A stretch of 64,000 nucleotides of DNA from Pseudotamlana agarivorans (GCF_018860245.1 NZ_JAHKPD010000007.1:141892-205891), one strand, 5' to 3'. Positions 28,590 to 38,714 are shown, counted from the stretch's first letter. Translations and numbers: made by a program. The notes: generated by a model not told the origin, from the letters alone.

Positions 28590-31500
28590 ATGAGGCCTAC
28601 GCTATTATTAATATGTATTCTTTTTTTCTCAAATCTTACCAATGCACAGAATCCTTACTCCGATTTATGGGAGAAAGTAGAAACTTTTGAAGTTCAAGGC
28701 TTACCAAAATCGGCATTAAAAACCTTGAAATCAATTGAAAAAAAAGCTAAACGTGCCGAAAACCATGAACAAATCATAAAAGTCATGCTTTTTAAGAGTA
28801 AGTTCAATCTTATCTTAGAAGAAGATGCCATACTGAATATTATCAATGATTTTAAGTCTGAAATTGATAAAAATGAGCGTCCTACTAAAAATGTTCTAGA
28901 AAATATTTTAGCTCATTTATACTGGCAATATTTTAACAAAAACAAAGATCAATTTTACAGTAGAACAAAAACTTCAGAAAAAGTAAACCTGGAAGATTTT
29001 AGAACTTGGGACCTCCAAACCCTTTTCAATGAAATTCATTTGCTTTACCAAAAATCTCTAAAAAATGACGATTTACTAAAGCAAGAACAGCTAGAAAATT
29101 ATAGCGCACTAATAAAAAAACAAGGTAACTCTAGTAAATTACGACCAACATTATTCGATTTTTTAAGTCATAATGCCTTAGAGTTTTACGAAACCAACGA
29201 GACACATATTACCCAACCCGCTTATAAATTTGTGTTGGACGCCCCAGAATATCTAGCCAATGCCGAACAGTTTTCTACCTTACAAATAGCATCAAAAGAC
29301 AGTACTTCCCTGCAATTAAACGCACTTAAAATATACAAAGCGCTTATAAGATTCCATTTAAAAAATAAAAATTATGACGCGCTTACCAATGTTGACATCG
29401 CCCGTATTAAGTTTGTTTACAACCATGCTACTTTTAATGATAAAGAAAAATTAAAGATAGAAGCTCTAAAAAAAGCAAGTAAAAACATTGAAAACCACGA
29501 AAGTTCTGGTTTATATGATTTTGAAATCGCTTCCACTTATTATGAGCAGAGCAAAACTTACAGTCCGAAAACCAATAAAGACAACCGCTGGAAAGCCAAG
29601 GAAGCCGTAACACTTTGCGATCAAGTTATTAAAACACACCCAAAAAGCAGTGCCGCCGAAAAGTGTGAAATTTTAAAAGCGCAGATTGAAGATTTAAGCC
29701 TTCAAATTACTACCGAAAAGTATCTCCCCATTGCTAAGGCATCTCGATTACTGATCACTTATAAAAACCTAGATTCTTTACAGTTTTATATTTACAAACT
29801 TACCGAAGAACAGGTTGAAACCTACGATGATCTATATAGAAAAGACCAAAAGCTATCTTTTTTAGAAGCATTAATACCAACCGAATCCTGGGTAAGCAAA
29901 CTAAGGAATGAGCATGATTATCAAACCCACACTACAGAAGTTGTGCTTCCTAAATTAAACAACGGAAAGTATTTAGTACTTGCTAAGGTTAAAAAAGACG
30001 AAGATACATTCGCTTTTGCACACATTCAAGTGACCGATTTTGCCTTGATTGAAACTCAAACGACCGCGTTTAAACTATTCCAAATTATAAATAGAAATAA
30101 CGGTAACCCTATTAGAAACGCACAGGCTGAATTATCATACTTTCCACAAAACTCCAGAACCCGAGAAACCAAAACATTTGAGACCAATAATTTAGGTCAG
30201 TTTAAAATGGAAAAAGGTGAAGACTGGTACAGAAACATTAAATTAAAAGTAACAAAAGGCAAAGAAATCGCCTATTTTGGAGACTACTACCTCAACAAAA
30301 GCTATAAACAACAAAACAATAACCCAACAAAATACAAGTCTTTTATATTCACAGACCGCAGTATTTATAGGCCAGGACAAACGGTTTACTTTAAGGCTAT
30401 TGCGATGCAAGTTACAGCAGGTAAATCACAAGTTTTAGCAAGTAGACCTATACTAGCTACGTTGCACAATGTGAATAATGAAAAAGTAACGCAATTGGAG
30501 CTTAAAACCAATGATTTCGGATCTGTTTCTGGGGAATTCATTCTGCCTAACAACGGCCTTACTGGGCGTTTTAGCATATCGATTAACGACAACGATGGAC
30601 ATATAAATTTATTTGCATCACAAAATTTTTCAGTTGAAGAATACAAGCGTCCGAAATTTGAAACGCAATTTGAAACCATTACCGAAACCTTTCGTGTTAA
30701 TGATTCTATAACCGTAAAAGGAAAAGCGCAATCTTTTTCAGGCAGTAACATTACAGATGCTAAAGTCGTTTACCGCGTAAAACGTAAAGTGGAATACCCA
30801 CATTGGTCTTTTGGTTATCGCCCTTTTGCTTACAACTCCGGACAGGAAATTACCCATGGTAAAACAAAAACTGATGCTTCTGGGAATTTTGAAATTATCT
30901 TTAAAGCGATTCCAGATGAAAGTATCGACAAAACCACTCGCCCTATTTTTAAGTACGAAGTTATTGCCGATGTTACCGATATAAACGGCGAAACTCATAG
31001 TGAAACTACGACGATTAATGTAGGCTACCATGCTTTAACTGCCAATATAAATATTGAAAACGCTATTGATAAATCGGCCAAGAATCAGATATTAACCATC
31101 GAGACAAAAAACTTAAATGGTGCTTTTGTCCCTACAAAAGGCCATATTAAAATTTATAAACTTAAAGCACCCAATTCCGTTTTAAGAGTACGCCCTTGGA
31201 GTGCTCCAGATTATCAAGAATTAACAAAGCATGACTTTAAAGCCTTGTTTCCGTATGAAGCCTTTAAGGATGAAAACAACCCAGATTCTTGGGAGAACGG
31301 TAACTTGGTTTTAGAGAAGCATTTTAATACGGAAGACTCCAAAACATTAGACTTAGGGCAATTAAGCCACTGGCAATCTGGACAGTATACCATCACCTTA
31401 GAATCCAAAGACAAATTTGGTCAATTGGTGAAGGATGAAGTTAAAACGACGCTCTACAGTGATTCAGACAAAACATTAGCCGACAATGAACTTTTCAGTA

Positions 31501-34500
31501 TAACCACTAACAAAACAGATTATAACATCAACGAATCTGCTTATATCACTTTAGGGACTTCAGCAGAAAATGTTTCGGTAACAGTAACTATTGAGAAGAA
31601 TAGAAAATTCGTAAAAACGGAAATTATAAAACTAAGTAACAATAAAAAGACCATCGCAATTCCTATCACCAAAAACGATGTTGGTGGTTTTGCAGTACAC
31701 TATAGTTTTGCCGCATATAATAGTTACCAATCTGGCACAAAATTAATTGCTGTGCCACACCCAAGCACAAATTTAGAAATTGAAACCTCCACTTTTAGAG
31801 ATAAAATTCAACCCGGTAGCGAAGAAACATGGCAGTTTAAAATTAAAGGGCCAAATGGAGAAAAAGTAAGCACTGAATTACTGGCTAGCATGTACGATGC
31901 TTCATTAGATCTTTTCAAATCACATACCTGGAAATTCAACCCTATAAATAAACCCACTTATTATACTAGAAGTTACAGCAACGCGTATAATAACTTTAGA
32001 ACTCAAGATTTTACCGCTTATAACCCAAATCATCAATTCAATTATCCTGAGCAAGAATACGACCAATTTAACTGGTATGGTTTTGATATGAATAACGACA
32101 ACATCCATAAACGTTATTTAAATCAATTACGCTCTAAACAAGAATCAAAATATAGCAACTCTGTAAAAAAAGGCTTCGTTTCGGGTACTGTTTACGACGA
32201 AACTGGAGCACCTATCCCTGCCGTAACCATTATTATAAAAGGCACTACTGAAGGTACAATGACTAATTTTGACGGTAATTTTTCCATTGAAGCAGAACAA
32301 GGAGACATACTAGAAATAAGTTACATCGGTTTTGATTCGCAAGACATTCTGATAGGAAACAAAAACTTTTTTCACGCGTATTTAACGGCAAACAACAGCC
32401 ATCTTAACGAGGTAACGGTTATTGGTCTAGCAGCTGCTCCCAGCGCAGTAACCAACCTTGCTAGCGCCACGCAGAAAATAGAAGTGGAAGATACCGAATC
32501 GGATGACACTGCTACAGGTTCAGTAACTATACGAGGAAATTCTAGTATTCTAGGAAATAACAAAGCATTATATATTGTTGATGGTAAAATTACTGAAGAC
32601 ATTTCAGATATAAGCCCAGACGACATTTTGTCTATGAATGTTTTAAAAGATTCTGCCGCTACCGCCATTTATGGTAGTAAAGCAAAAAATGGCGTTGTAA
32701 TCATCACTACTAAAAACGCATTGAATGCCATTTCTCTAGTTGAAGTTAGAAAAAACTTAAAGGAAACGGCTTTTTTCTTTCCGCAGTTAAAAACCGATGA
32801 AAATGGCAACATTAGTTTCAGTTTTAATACACCAGAAGCTTTAACGCAATGGAAATTGCAATTATTAGCACATACCAAATCACTAGAAAGCGCTACTAAA
32901 ACCTTAACAACGGTCACTCAAAAAGAGTTGATGGTGACTCCAAATGCGCCTCGTTTTTTACGTGAGGGCGATCGTATTAACATCAGTTCTAAAATTGCTA
33001 ACCTCACGAAAAAAACAATTTCGGGTGATGCGATGTTACTACTAACCGATGCCATTTCTGGGAAAGACATAAACATTAGCCTTGGTAATGCTGTAAACAA
33101 CAAACCATTTTCGGTTAATGCACATGGCAACACAGAGGTTTCATGGCAATTAAATATCCCTGAGAATATACAAGCTGTACAATATAAAGTACTTGCTAAA
33201 TCGGAAACTTTTAGTGATGGCGAACAAAACACCTTACCAGTTTTATCGAATCGCATGTTGGTTACAGAAAGCTTACCGATGTGGATTAAAAGTAACGAAA
33301 CAAAAACCTTCACCTTAGACAAACTCAAGAACAACGCTTCAACAAGCCTTACAAACCATAAGTTAACTTTAGAAGTAACTTCCACCCCTGCTTGGTATGC
33401 GGTTCAAGCTTTACCTTATTTAATGGAATACCCTTATGAGTGTAATGAGCAAACGTTCAGTAAATATTACGCAAATGCTTTAGCGCAGCATATTGTACAG
33501 TCGAATCCGAAAATTGAAGCCGTTTTTAATCAGTGGAAATCACAAGATGTTTTAATTTCTAACCTAGAAAATAACGATGAATTAAAGTCAATCTTAATTC
33601 AAGAAACCCCTTGGTTACGTGATGCACAAAGTGAAACAGAACAGAAAAAACGCATCGCCTTACTATTCGATTTAAATAAAATGGATAGCGAATTACAAAC
33701 CGCTATTAATAAAATAAAATCGAACCAACTCCATTCTGGTGCCTGGCCTTGGTTTAATGGGGGAAGAGCAAACCGCTATATCACGCAGCATATTATTTCA
33801 GGTTTTGGGCGTTTAAAAAAGCTTCAAATTAATTCTGAAAGCACTTCTCAAATGGTTAAAAATGCCATTAAATATCTCGATGAGCAATTTATTGAGGAAT
33901 ATGAAACATTAAAAAAACACAATGAAAAAATAGATTTAAGCAACGATCATTTAAGCGCGACACAACTGCATTATCTATACATGCGAAGCTTCTTCCCTGA
34001 AATTGAAAAATCTAATGACGTTGAAAATACCAGCAAATATTACCAAATACAAATTGAAAACTACTGGCTAAAACGACCTTTATATTCTAAAGGCTTAATG
34101 GCTTTAATTTCTTTTAGAAATAACGATTTAAAAACAGCCAATGCGATATTAGAATCACTAAAGGAAACCAGCATCACTTCAGAAGCATTGGGCATGTATT
34201 GGAAAGAAAACACAAATTCATGGTTTTGGTACCAAGCCCCTATTGAAACCCAAGCGCTTTTAATTGAAGCTTTTTCAGAAATTAAAAAAGACATCCAAAC
34301 CATTGATAACTTAAAAATCTGGCTTATTAAAAACAAGCAAACAAATCACTGGAAAACAACGAAAGCAACAACTAATGCGGTTTATGCTTTATTACTTGAA
34401 GGTAGCGATTGGTTAAGCGTTACTGATAGGGTTGATGTAACAGTAGGAAATAAAACTATTGAACCTGCTAAATTAGATAATGTAAAAACGGAAGCTGGAA

Positions 34501-35069
34501 CAGGTTATTATAAAACCTCTTGGACTGCCACTGAAATCAACCCTGCAATGAGCGAAGTAACCCTTACTAAAAAAGGAGACGGCATCGCTTGGGGGAGCTT
34601 GTATTGGCAATATTTTGAGGATTTAGATAAAATTACAACTGCAGAAACACCGCTGAGTATTAAGAAAAAATTATTCGTTAAACATGATACAGATTTGGGT
34701 GAAGAAATTACCGAAATAACACCTAACACCACCCTTAAAGTTGGTGATCTTGTTCGCGTACGCATCGAATTACAAAGTGATCGCGACATGGAATTCCTTC
34801 ATATGAAAGATATGCGTGCTGCTGGTTTAGAACCTATAAACGTTATTTCAACTTATAAATGGCAAGATGGTTTAGGCTATTATGAAAGTACCAAAGACGC
34901 CAGCACCAATTTCTTTATTGACCGCTTACCAAAAGGTATTTATGTTTTTGAATACGATTTAAGAGTTAATAATGCTGGCGACATGAGTAATGGTATTACA
35001 ACCCTACAAAGTATGTATGCTCCTGAATTTAGTAGCCATAGTGAAGGCATTCGAATTAAAACGGAATAA
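28590..35069 (+). CDS. Giant alpha-2-macroglobulin-family protein with an inserted SusC-like regulatory and plug module
   Basis: A 2159-residue exported protein (signal MRPTLLLICILFFSNLTNAQ). The N-terminal helical region runs to about 370. Macroglobulin domains follow, with an MG2-type stretch FTDRSIYRPGQTVYFKA (about 588-604) and VEEYKRPKFE. A bait-region-type domain comes next (ELLASMYDASLDLFKS, about 1095-1110). Residues about 1193-1377 are foreign to the family: a carboxypeptidase-regulatory-like domain (SGTVYDETGAPIPAV) and a TonB plug (YIVDGKI from 1328, ATAIYGSKAKNG from 1357, VVIITTK), with no barrel. The A2M domain then resumes (VRKNLKETAFFFPQLKTD). The thioester motif CNEQ is at 1618-1621. 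The known role of the family is covalent trapping of attacking proteases. First gene of a three-gene unit. Confidence 0.88.
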   Translation: MRPTLLLICILFFSNLTNAQNPYSDLWEKVETFEVQGLPKSALKTLKSIEKKAKRAENHEQIIKVMLFKSKFNLILEEDAILNIINDFKSEIDKNERPTKNVLENILAHLYWQYFNKNKDQFYSRTKTSEKVNLEDFRTWDLQTLFNEIHLLYQKSLKNDDLLKQEQLENYSALIKKQGNSSKLRPTLFDFLSHNALEFYETNETHITQPAYKFVLDAPEYLANAEQFSTLQIASKDSTSLQLNALKIYKALIRFHLKNKNYDALTNVDIARIKFVYNHATFNDKEKLKIEALKKASKNIENHESSGLYDFEIASTYYEQSKTYSPKTNKDNRWKAKEAVTLCDQVIKTHPKSSAAEKCEILKAQIEDLSLQITTEKYLPIAKASRLLITYKNLDSLQFYIYKLTEEQVETYDDLYRKDQKLSFLEALIPTESWVSKLRNEHDYQTHTTEVVLPKLNNGKYLVLAKVKKDEDTFAFAHIQVTDFALIETQTTAFKLFQIINRNNGNPIRNAQAELSYFPQNSRTRETKTFETNNLGQFKMEKGEDWYRNIKLKVTKGKEIAYFGDYYLNKSYKQQNNNPTKYKSFIFTDRSIYRPGQTVYFKAIAMQVTAGKSQVLASRPILATLHNVNNEKVTQLELKTNDFGSVSGEFILPNNGLTGRFSISINDNDGHINLFASQNFSVEEYKRPKFETQFETITETFRVNDSITVKGKAQSFSGSNITDAKVVYRVKRKVEYPHWSFGYRPFAYNSGQEITHGKTKTDASGNFEIIFKAIPDESIDKTTRPIFKYEVIADVTDINGETHSETTTINVGYHALTANINIENAIDKSAKNQILTIETKNLNGAFVPTKGHIKIYKLKAPNSVLRVRPWSAPDYQELTKHDFKALFPYEAFKDENNPDSWENGNLVLEKHFNTEDSKTLDLGQLSHWQSGQYTITLESKDKFGQLVKDEVKTTLYSDSDKTLADNELFSITTNKTDYNINESAYITLGTSAENVSVTVTIEKNRKFVKTEIIKLSNNKKTIAIPITKNDVGGFAVHYSFAAYNSYQSGTKLIAVPHPSTNLEIETSTFRDKIQPGSEETWQFKIKGPNGEKVSTELLASMYDASLDLFKSHTWKFNPINKPTYYTRSYSNAYNNFRTQDFTAYNPNHQFNYPEQEYDQFNWYGFDMNNDNIHKRYLNQLRSKQESKYSNSVKKGFVSGTVYDETGAPIPAVTIIIKGTTEGTMTNFDGNFSIEAEQGDILEISYIGFDSQDILIGNKNFFHAYLTANNSHLNEVTVIGLAAAPSAVTNLASATQKIEVEDTESDDTATGSVTIRGNSSILGNNKALYIVDGKITEDISDISPDDILSMNVLKDSAATAIYGSKAKNGVVIITTKNALNAISLVEVRKNLKETAFFFPQLKTDENGNISFSFNTPEALTQWKLQLLAHTKSLESATKTLTTVTQKELMVTPNAPRFLREGDRINISSKIANLTKKTISGDAMLLLTDAISGKDINISLGNAVNNKPFSVNAHGNTEVSWQLNIPENIQAVQYKVLAKSETFSDGEQNTLPVLSNRMLVTESLPMWIKSNETKTFTLDKLKNNASTSLTNHKLTLEVTSTPAWYAVQALPYLMEYPYECNEQTFSKYYANALAQHIVQSNPKIEAVFNQWKSQDVLISNLENNDELKSILIQETPWLRDAQSETEQKKRIALLFDLNKMDSELQTAINKIKSNQLHSGAWPWFNGGRANRYITQHIISGFGRLKKLQINSESTSQMVKNAIKYLDEQFIEEYETLKKHNEKIDLSNDHLSATQLHYLYMRSFFPEIEKSNDVENTSKYYQIQIENYWLKRPLYSKGLMALISFRNNDLKTANAILESLKETSITSEALGMYWKENTNSWFWYQAPIETQALLIEAFSEIKKDIQTIDNLKIWLIKNKQTNHWKTTKATTNAVYALLLEGSDWLSVTDRVDVTVGNKTIEPAKLDNVKTEAGTGYYKTSWTATEINPAMSEVTLTKKGDGIAWGSLYWQYFEDLDKITTAETPLSIKKKLFVKHDTDLGEEITEITPNTTLKVGDLVRVRIELQSDRDMEFLHMKDMRAAGLEPINVISTYKWQDGLGYYESTKDASTNFFIDRLPKGIYVFEYDLRVNNAGDMSNGITTLQSMYAPEFSSHSEGIRIKTE

Positions 35070-35077
35070 ACCATTTT

Positions 35078-35581
35078 ATGAAACTAACAAAATCTATAAA
35101 GTTTAAGATTATTGCTATACTTCTTGTAGCTTTAGGTTTTGTACAAGCATGTAAACCTGCAAAAACTGAAATTCCGATAGAAACTACTATTGCGGAAAAC
35201 CCTAAAATTATATTTTTAACTTATAGCATAAGTGAAACAGCTTCAGGAAAAAGAAGCATGCAACTTGTTAGTCAGAAAATAGTTGATGGCTACTTAAAAC
35301 CGAATAACGATCGCTCAGCACAAAACGCTGTAGACGGCGATTTAATTTGTTTACAATTTGATGGGCAATCAAATATTATAAGCCGGAGTTTAATTAAGAA
35401 TCCGCTAAAAAAATCGGTAGAATCCTTAAATGAGTCAAAAAGTTTCGAAACACAATCTATTAATTTAAATAAAACCAAATTTTCAACAAGAATAGCTTTA
35501 AGAAGTCATACTAAGCACCTTACAATTAGTAACTTTGTAAACTCAGAAAACCTGATTAGCACCAAGATAAATCAAGAATGA
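35078..35581 (+). CDS. Small lipoprotein of unknown function (A2M operon)
   Basis: A 167-residue protein with a lipoprotein leader (lipobox FVQAC, Cys25). The mature part is predicted mixed alpha/beta with no motif I recognise (IIFLTYSISETASGKRS near residues 43-59). The gene starts 8 bp after the alpha-2-macroglobulin stop codon and its TGA overlaps the ATG of the M64 peptidase gene (ATGA), so translation is likely coupled to both. By analogy with other such triplets it may help anchor or pair with the macroglobulin, which is inference only. Confidence 0.65.
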   Translation: MKLTKSIKFKIIAILLVALGFVQACKPAKTEIPIETTIAENPKIIFLTYSISETASGKRSMQLVSQKIVDGYLKPNNDRSAQNAVDGDLICLQFDGQSNIISRSLIKNPLKKSVESLNESKSFETQSINLNKTKFSTRIALRSHTKHLTISNFVNSENLISTKINQE

Positions 35582-36999
35582 AAATACACTGCTTTCTTAT
35601 TATTTCCATTTTAATGTCTACACTTGTCCTGCACGGGCAAAACTTTCCTTTGGAAGCCATTAAAATTTCTGGAAATGATGACAAAAAAATAAATATTGTT
35701 TTTTTAAGTGAAGGGTATCAGGCTAGCGAAATGGACAAATTTATCACCAATGCCACCAGTTTCACCAATACCTTTTTTAATACTAGTCCGTTTAGAGAAT
35801 ATGCCGACTACTTTAATGTGTATGCTTTAAAAATACCTTCTAATGAAAGCGGTGCCGATCATCCTGGTACCGCAACAGATTTAACCGAACCGGCACATCC
35901 AATTACCAATGTAGACACCTATTTTAACGCCACTTATGATGCTTATAACAGACACCGTTTACTGTATTATGAAATTGACGGTAATGCTGCGAATGATACA
36001 CATACCAAGATTTTCAATGTGCTTGCAGATAACTTCCCCATGTATGATCAAGGCTTTATCATTGTAAACTCATCACATTACGGCGGTAGTGGTGGTGATT
36101 TCCCTGTTACATATAATGGATATTGGGGACCTCATGTTGCCATGCATGAAATGGGACATTCCTTGTTTAACCTCATAGACGAATACTATCCAGGAGATGC
36201 TCTAGCCCGTGAAGGCATTAATATGACTCAAGAAACTGATCCAACACAGGTTCGTTGGAAAAATTGGTACCATACTAATCAAGCGGGTATTTATCAACAT
36301 TATTCGGGAGCAGTGCCCAAAGACTGGTACAAACCAAATAGTGGAACGTGCATCATGGAATCTGTCGACAAGCCGTTTTGCTCGGTATGCAAAGAAGGCA
36401 TTATAGAAAAAATTCATGAGTTAACCAATCCAATAGATAGCTACTCACCGAATAATACAACGGTTGATGCTGAAAATTTTCCAATTGAATTTGAATTGCA
36501 ACTCACAACACCAAATCCAAATACTCTAAAAAATAGATGGAATTTAAATGTCTTTGAATTTGCTACCGATATGGAAAGCGTTTTTATAACGGAAGCCGAT
36601 TTACTTAAAGGTACAAATGCCTTAACCGTGGTTGTAACAGATGACTCCAATTTATTGATGATAGATAATCACGAAAGAGTTCACGCCTATATCGTAAATT
36701 GGACGATTAACTATTCTACTTTAGGCATTACAGACATAGAAAGTGTCGTTAATAAGCTTCATATTTCTATGTTTCCTAACCCAGCAAACACGATTATTAA
36801 TTTCGAGTTTGAAGGCAACCATAACACACCGTTAACAGTAGACATTATCAGCATGGACGGCAAACGTGTAAAGTCATTCACATTATCTCACTTGAGACCT
36901 CAGCAAATAGATATCAGCCATTTAAATTCCGGAATTTATTTAACGAATTTTTACACAGGAAACACCTTAATTTCTAGCAAACGCTTAGTTAAAAATTAG
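35578..36999 (+). CDS. T9SS-secreted M64-family (IgA-type) metallopeptidase
   Basis: A 473-residue exported protein (signal ending VLHGQ). The peptidase M64 zinc motif is HEMGHSLFNLIDEYY, giving His190, Glu191, His194 and a downstream Glu202. It is preceded by the family segment KINIVFLSEGYQASEMDKF (about 37-55) and followed by SGTCIMES and a Cys pair FCSVC. The last about 80 residues form a type IX secretion sorting domain (MFPNPANTIINFEF, GIYLTNFY, KRLVKN). The founding M64 enzyme cleaves IgA, but environmental homologues have unknown targets. Third gene of the A2M operon; converges on the next gene by 8 bp. Confidence 0.88.
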   Translation: MKIHCFLIISILMSTLVLHGQNFPLEAIKISGNDDKKINIVFLSEGYQASEMDKFITNATSFTNTFFNTSPFREYADYFNVYALKIPSNESGADHPGTATDLTEPAHPITNVDTYFNATYDAYNRHRLLYYEIDGNAANDTHTKIFNVLADNFPMYDQGFIIVNSSHYGGSGGDFPVTYNGYWGPHVAMHEMGHSLFNLIDEYYPGDALAREGINMTQETDPTQVRWKNWYHTNQAGIYQHYSGAVPKDWYKPNSGTCIMESVDKPFCSVCKEGIIEKIHELTNPIDSYSPNNTTVDAENFPIEFELQLTTPNPNTLKNRWNLNVFEFATDMESVFITEADLLKGTNALTVVVTDDSNLLMIDNHERVHAYIVNWTINYSTLGITDIESVVNKLHISMFPNPANTIINFEFEGNHNTPLTVDIISMDGKRVKSFTLSHLRPQQIDISHLNSGIYLTNFYTGNTLISSKRLVKN

Positions 37000-37007
37000 A
37001 TTAATCC

Positions 37008-37733
37008 CTAACCCTTAGTTGGTGGCATAGTAGGACGCACCTCAATTTTACTAGGTAACGTTCTTGGGTTCATTTTTAGTAAATCAACAACCATCTCACC
37101 CAAGTCTTCCTTTTGAATTTTCCAATCGTCTTTAGCATCGGGTTCGTTACCATTAAAATGTGTAGAAACAGATCCAGGCATAATTGTACTCACTTTAACG
37201 CCGTGTTGTCTTAAATCTAACATCACAGCTTGTGTAAACCCCGTTAAGCCAAACTTACTCGCATTATAAGCAGAACCTTTCGCAAAAAAGTTTGCCCCTG
37301 CTAAACTTGAAATGGTAATAAAATACCCTTTAGATTTTTTAAGCGCCTCAACACTAGCTTTTATTGTATAAAACGCACCTGTTAAATTCGTATCAATCGT
37401 GTCTTGCCACTGTTCTATAGATAACTCTTCGATGCTCCCAAAATGCCCCAACCCCGCATTAGCAATGACAAAATCTAATTGATTAAACTGACTCAGAACT
37501 TTTCTAACAGCGTTTTGCTGACTTCCAAAATCACGTACATCAGCTTTTACTCCAATAGCAAGAGCACTATATGAGCTCGAGTTTAACAATTTGGCAGTTT
37601 CATTGGCCGCTTCGGCGCTTCTACTTGTTACTGCAACATTAACGCCTTGAGCTAATAAGGCTTCCGCGATGCCGTAACCTATACCTTTCGTACCGCCAGT
37701 AATTAGCGCTACTTTATTTTTTATTGTATTCAT
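37008..37733 (-). CDS. Short-chain dehydrogenase/reductase
   Basis: A 241-residue SDR. The nucleotide-binding motif is TGGTKGIGYGIAEAL (residues 14-28), the NAG motif is VIANAGLGHFG, and the catalytic Ser/Tyr/Lys lie in ISSLAG and YNASKFG. The pattern is that of classical SDRs of the 3-ketoacyl-reductase type; the substrate is unknown. The sequence ends PRTLPSKIEVRPTMPPTKG. It is monocistronic, with about 250 AT-rich bases upstream that contain no gene I would support. Confidence 0.9.
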   Translation of the reverse strand: MNTIKNKVALITGGTKGIGYGIAEALLAQGVNVAVTSRSAEAANETAKLLNSSSYSALAIGVKADVRDFGSQQNAVRKVLSQFNQLDFVIANAGLGHFGSIEELSIEQWQDTIDTNLTGAFYTIKASVEALKKSKGYFITISSLAGANFFAKGSAYNASKFGLTGFTQAVMLDLRQHGVKVSTIMPGSVSTHFNGNEPDAKDDWKIQKEDLGEMVVDLLKMNPRTLPSKIEVRPTMPPTKG

Positions 37734-37983
37734 TATTGCAGTGTTTTCGTATTATAAGTTTATTAATAAACTGAAAAATAATTTATTAAAATTAAAACTA
37801 TTCTTGTATAACCAATTAAATTATGTCGGATTCCAATTTGGATTATATTTTGTTCAAATAAAACAGAAAATTCAAGCACGGCATGAGCTATGGTTTTATT
37901 TCATATGGAAATATAGCCAAAAAAGAAACAAATTTTATGTGATATAATTTGGCTAAAAAAGTGTAGAATTTCACACATGTAGT

Positions 37984-38532
37984 TTACTCTTCTACGTAGC
38001 CCCAATTTTCACCTGTTTGAATTCTGTAAAGTTGCATCGTGGAAATCCCAAATTGTTTGGCTATCATTTTTAACCGTGTTTTTCTGTTTGGGTCGTTTAA
38101 TTTTCGTTTAATATATTTAACTCTAGTTTCAGTTAATTTTGCAGTTGAAGGTATGGTTCGTGCTCGATTTTTAAATTCAGGCCCCGTGAATTGGTGCGTT
38201 TCCTTTTCTTTCTTTGTAGCCCATTTTAAATTTTCAAGCTTGTTGTTTGTTTTATCATAATCTAAATGTATCACACAAACACCATCTTTCTGTTCAAGAA
38301 AATGTTCGGCGACAAGTTTGTGTACATAACGGCTTGTTAATTTCCCATTCCTTTTTTGTCTAAGAGGTAAATTTTGATAACCATTTATATAAGAAACTTT
38401 TACAAGATATTCTTCGTCCGTTTTACAATTTATAATTCTTCCGTAATTTGATATTTTAAATTTTTCCTTGTCAGAAATTTTATCATCAAACTTTATTTCT
38501 TTCCATTTTTCATTCCAATAATTTCGAATCAT
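37984..38532 (-). CDS. Orphan NUMOD4/HNH endonuclease with C-terminal helix-turn-helix
   Basis: A 182-residue protein of free-standing homing-endonuclease type. The NUMOD4 region is EKWKEIKFDDKISDKEKFKISNYGR (residues 8-32; quoted in part: KFKISNYGRI). The HNH core is VHKLVAEHFLEQ followed by VCVIHLDYDKTNNKLENLKW (about 67-105), keeping the His and the Asn-rich helix. A C-terminal DNA-binding HTH is KMIAKQFGISTMQLYRIQTGENW (about 153-175). Similar genes are frequent in phages and some Bacteroidota chromosomes. There is no adjacent intron, phage or restriction gene. The flanking 250 and 180 bases are gene-free and AT-rich, which hints at insertion. Confidence 0.8.
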   Translation of the reverse strand: MIRNYWNEKWKEIKFDDKISDKEKFKISNYGRIINCKTDEEYLVKVSYINGYQNLPLRQKRNGKLTSRYVHKLVAEHFLEQKDGVCVIHLDYDKTNNKLENLKWATKKEKETHQFTGPEFKNRARTIPSTAKLTETRVKYIKRKLNDPNRKTRLKMIAKQFGISTMQLYRIQTGENWGYVEE

Positions 38533-38714
38533 TTTTTGCTATTTTTAATTTGAGAGTTTATTTTTTATCACATAAATAAAACAATTAAATACGATAAACC
38601 ACTATAGTTATCAATTTGATTAATTTCACCATGTACAGCGTATTCTAAATCGTAATCATACAAAACCATAAAGTAAACTTATAACATCAGTTGTTATGAT
38701 AATTAAAATACTTT

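Noticed and set aside
30386-33385. Several minus-strand frames of 80-155 codons inside the macroglobulin gene
   Set aside because: All are antisense to a clearly coding frame with domain motifs; they are shadow frames.
37741-37947. Plus-strand frame of 68 codons in the SDR upstream region
   Set aside because: Its composition is that of AT-rich noncoding DNA (many Lys, Asn, Phe, Tyr), with no homology and no operon context.
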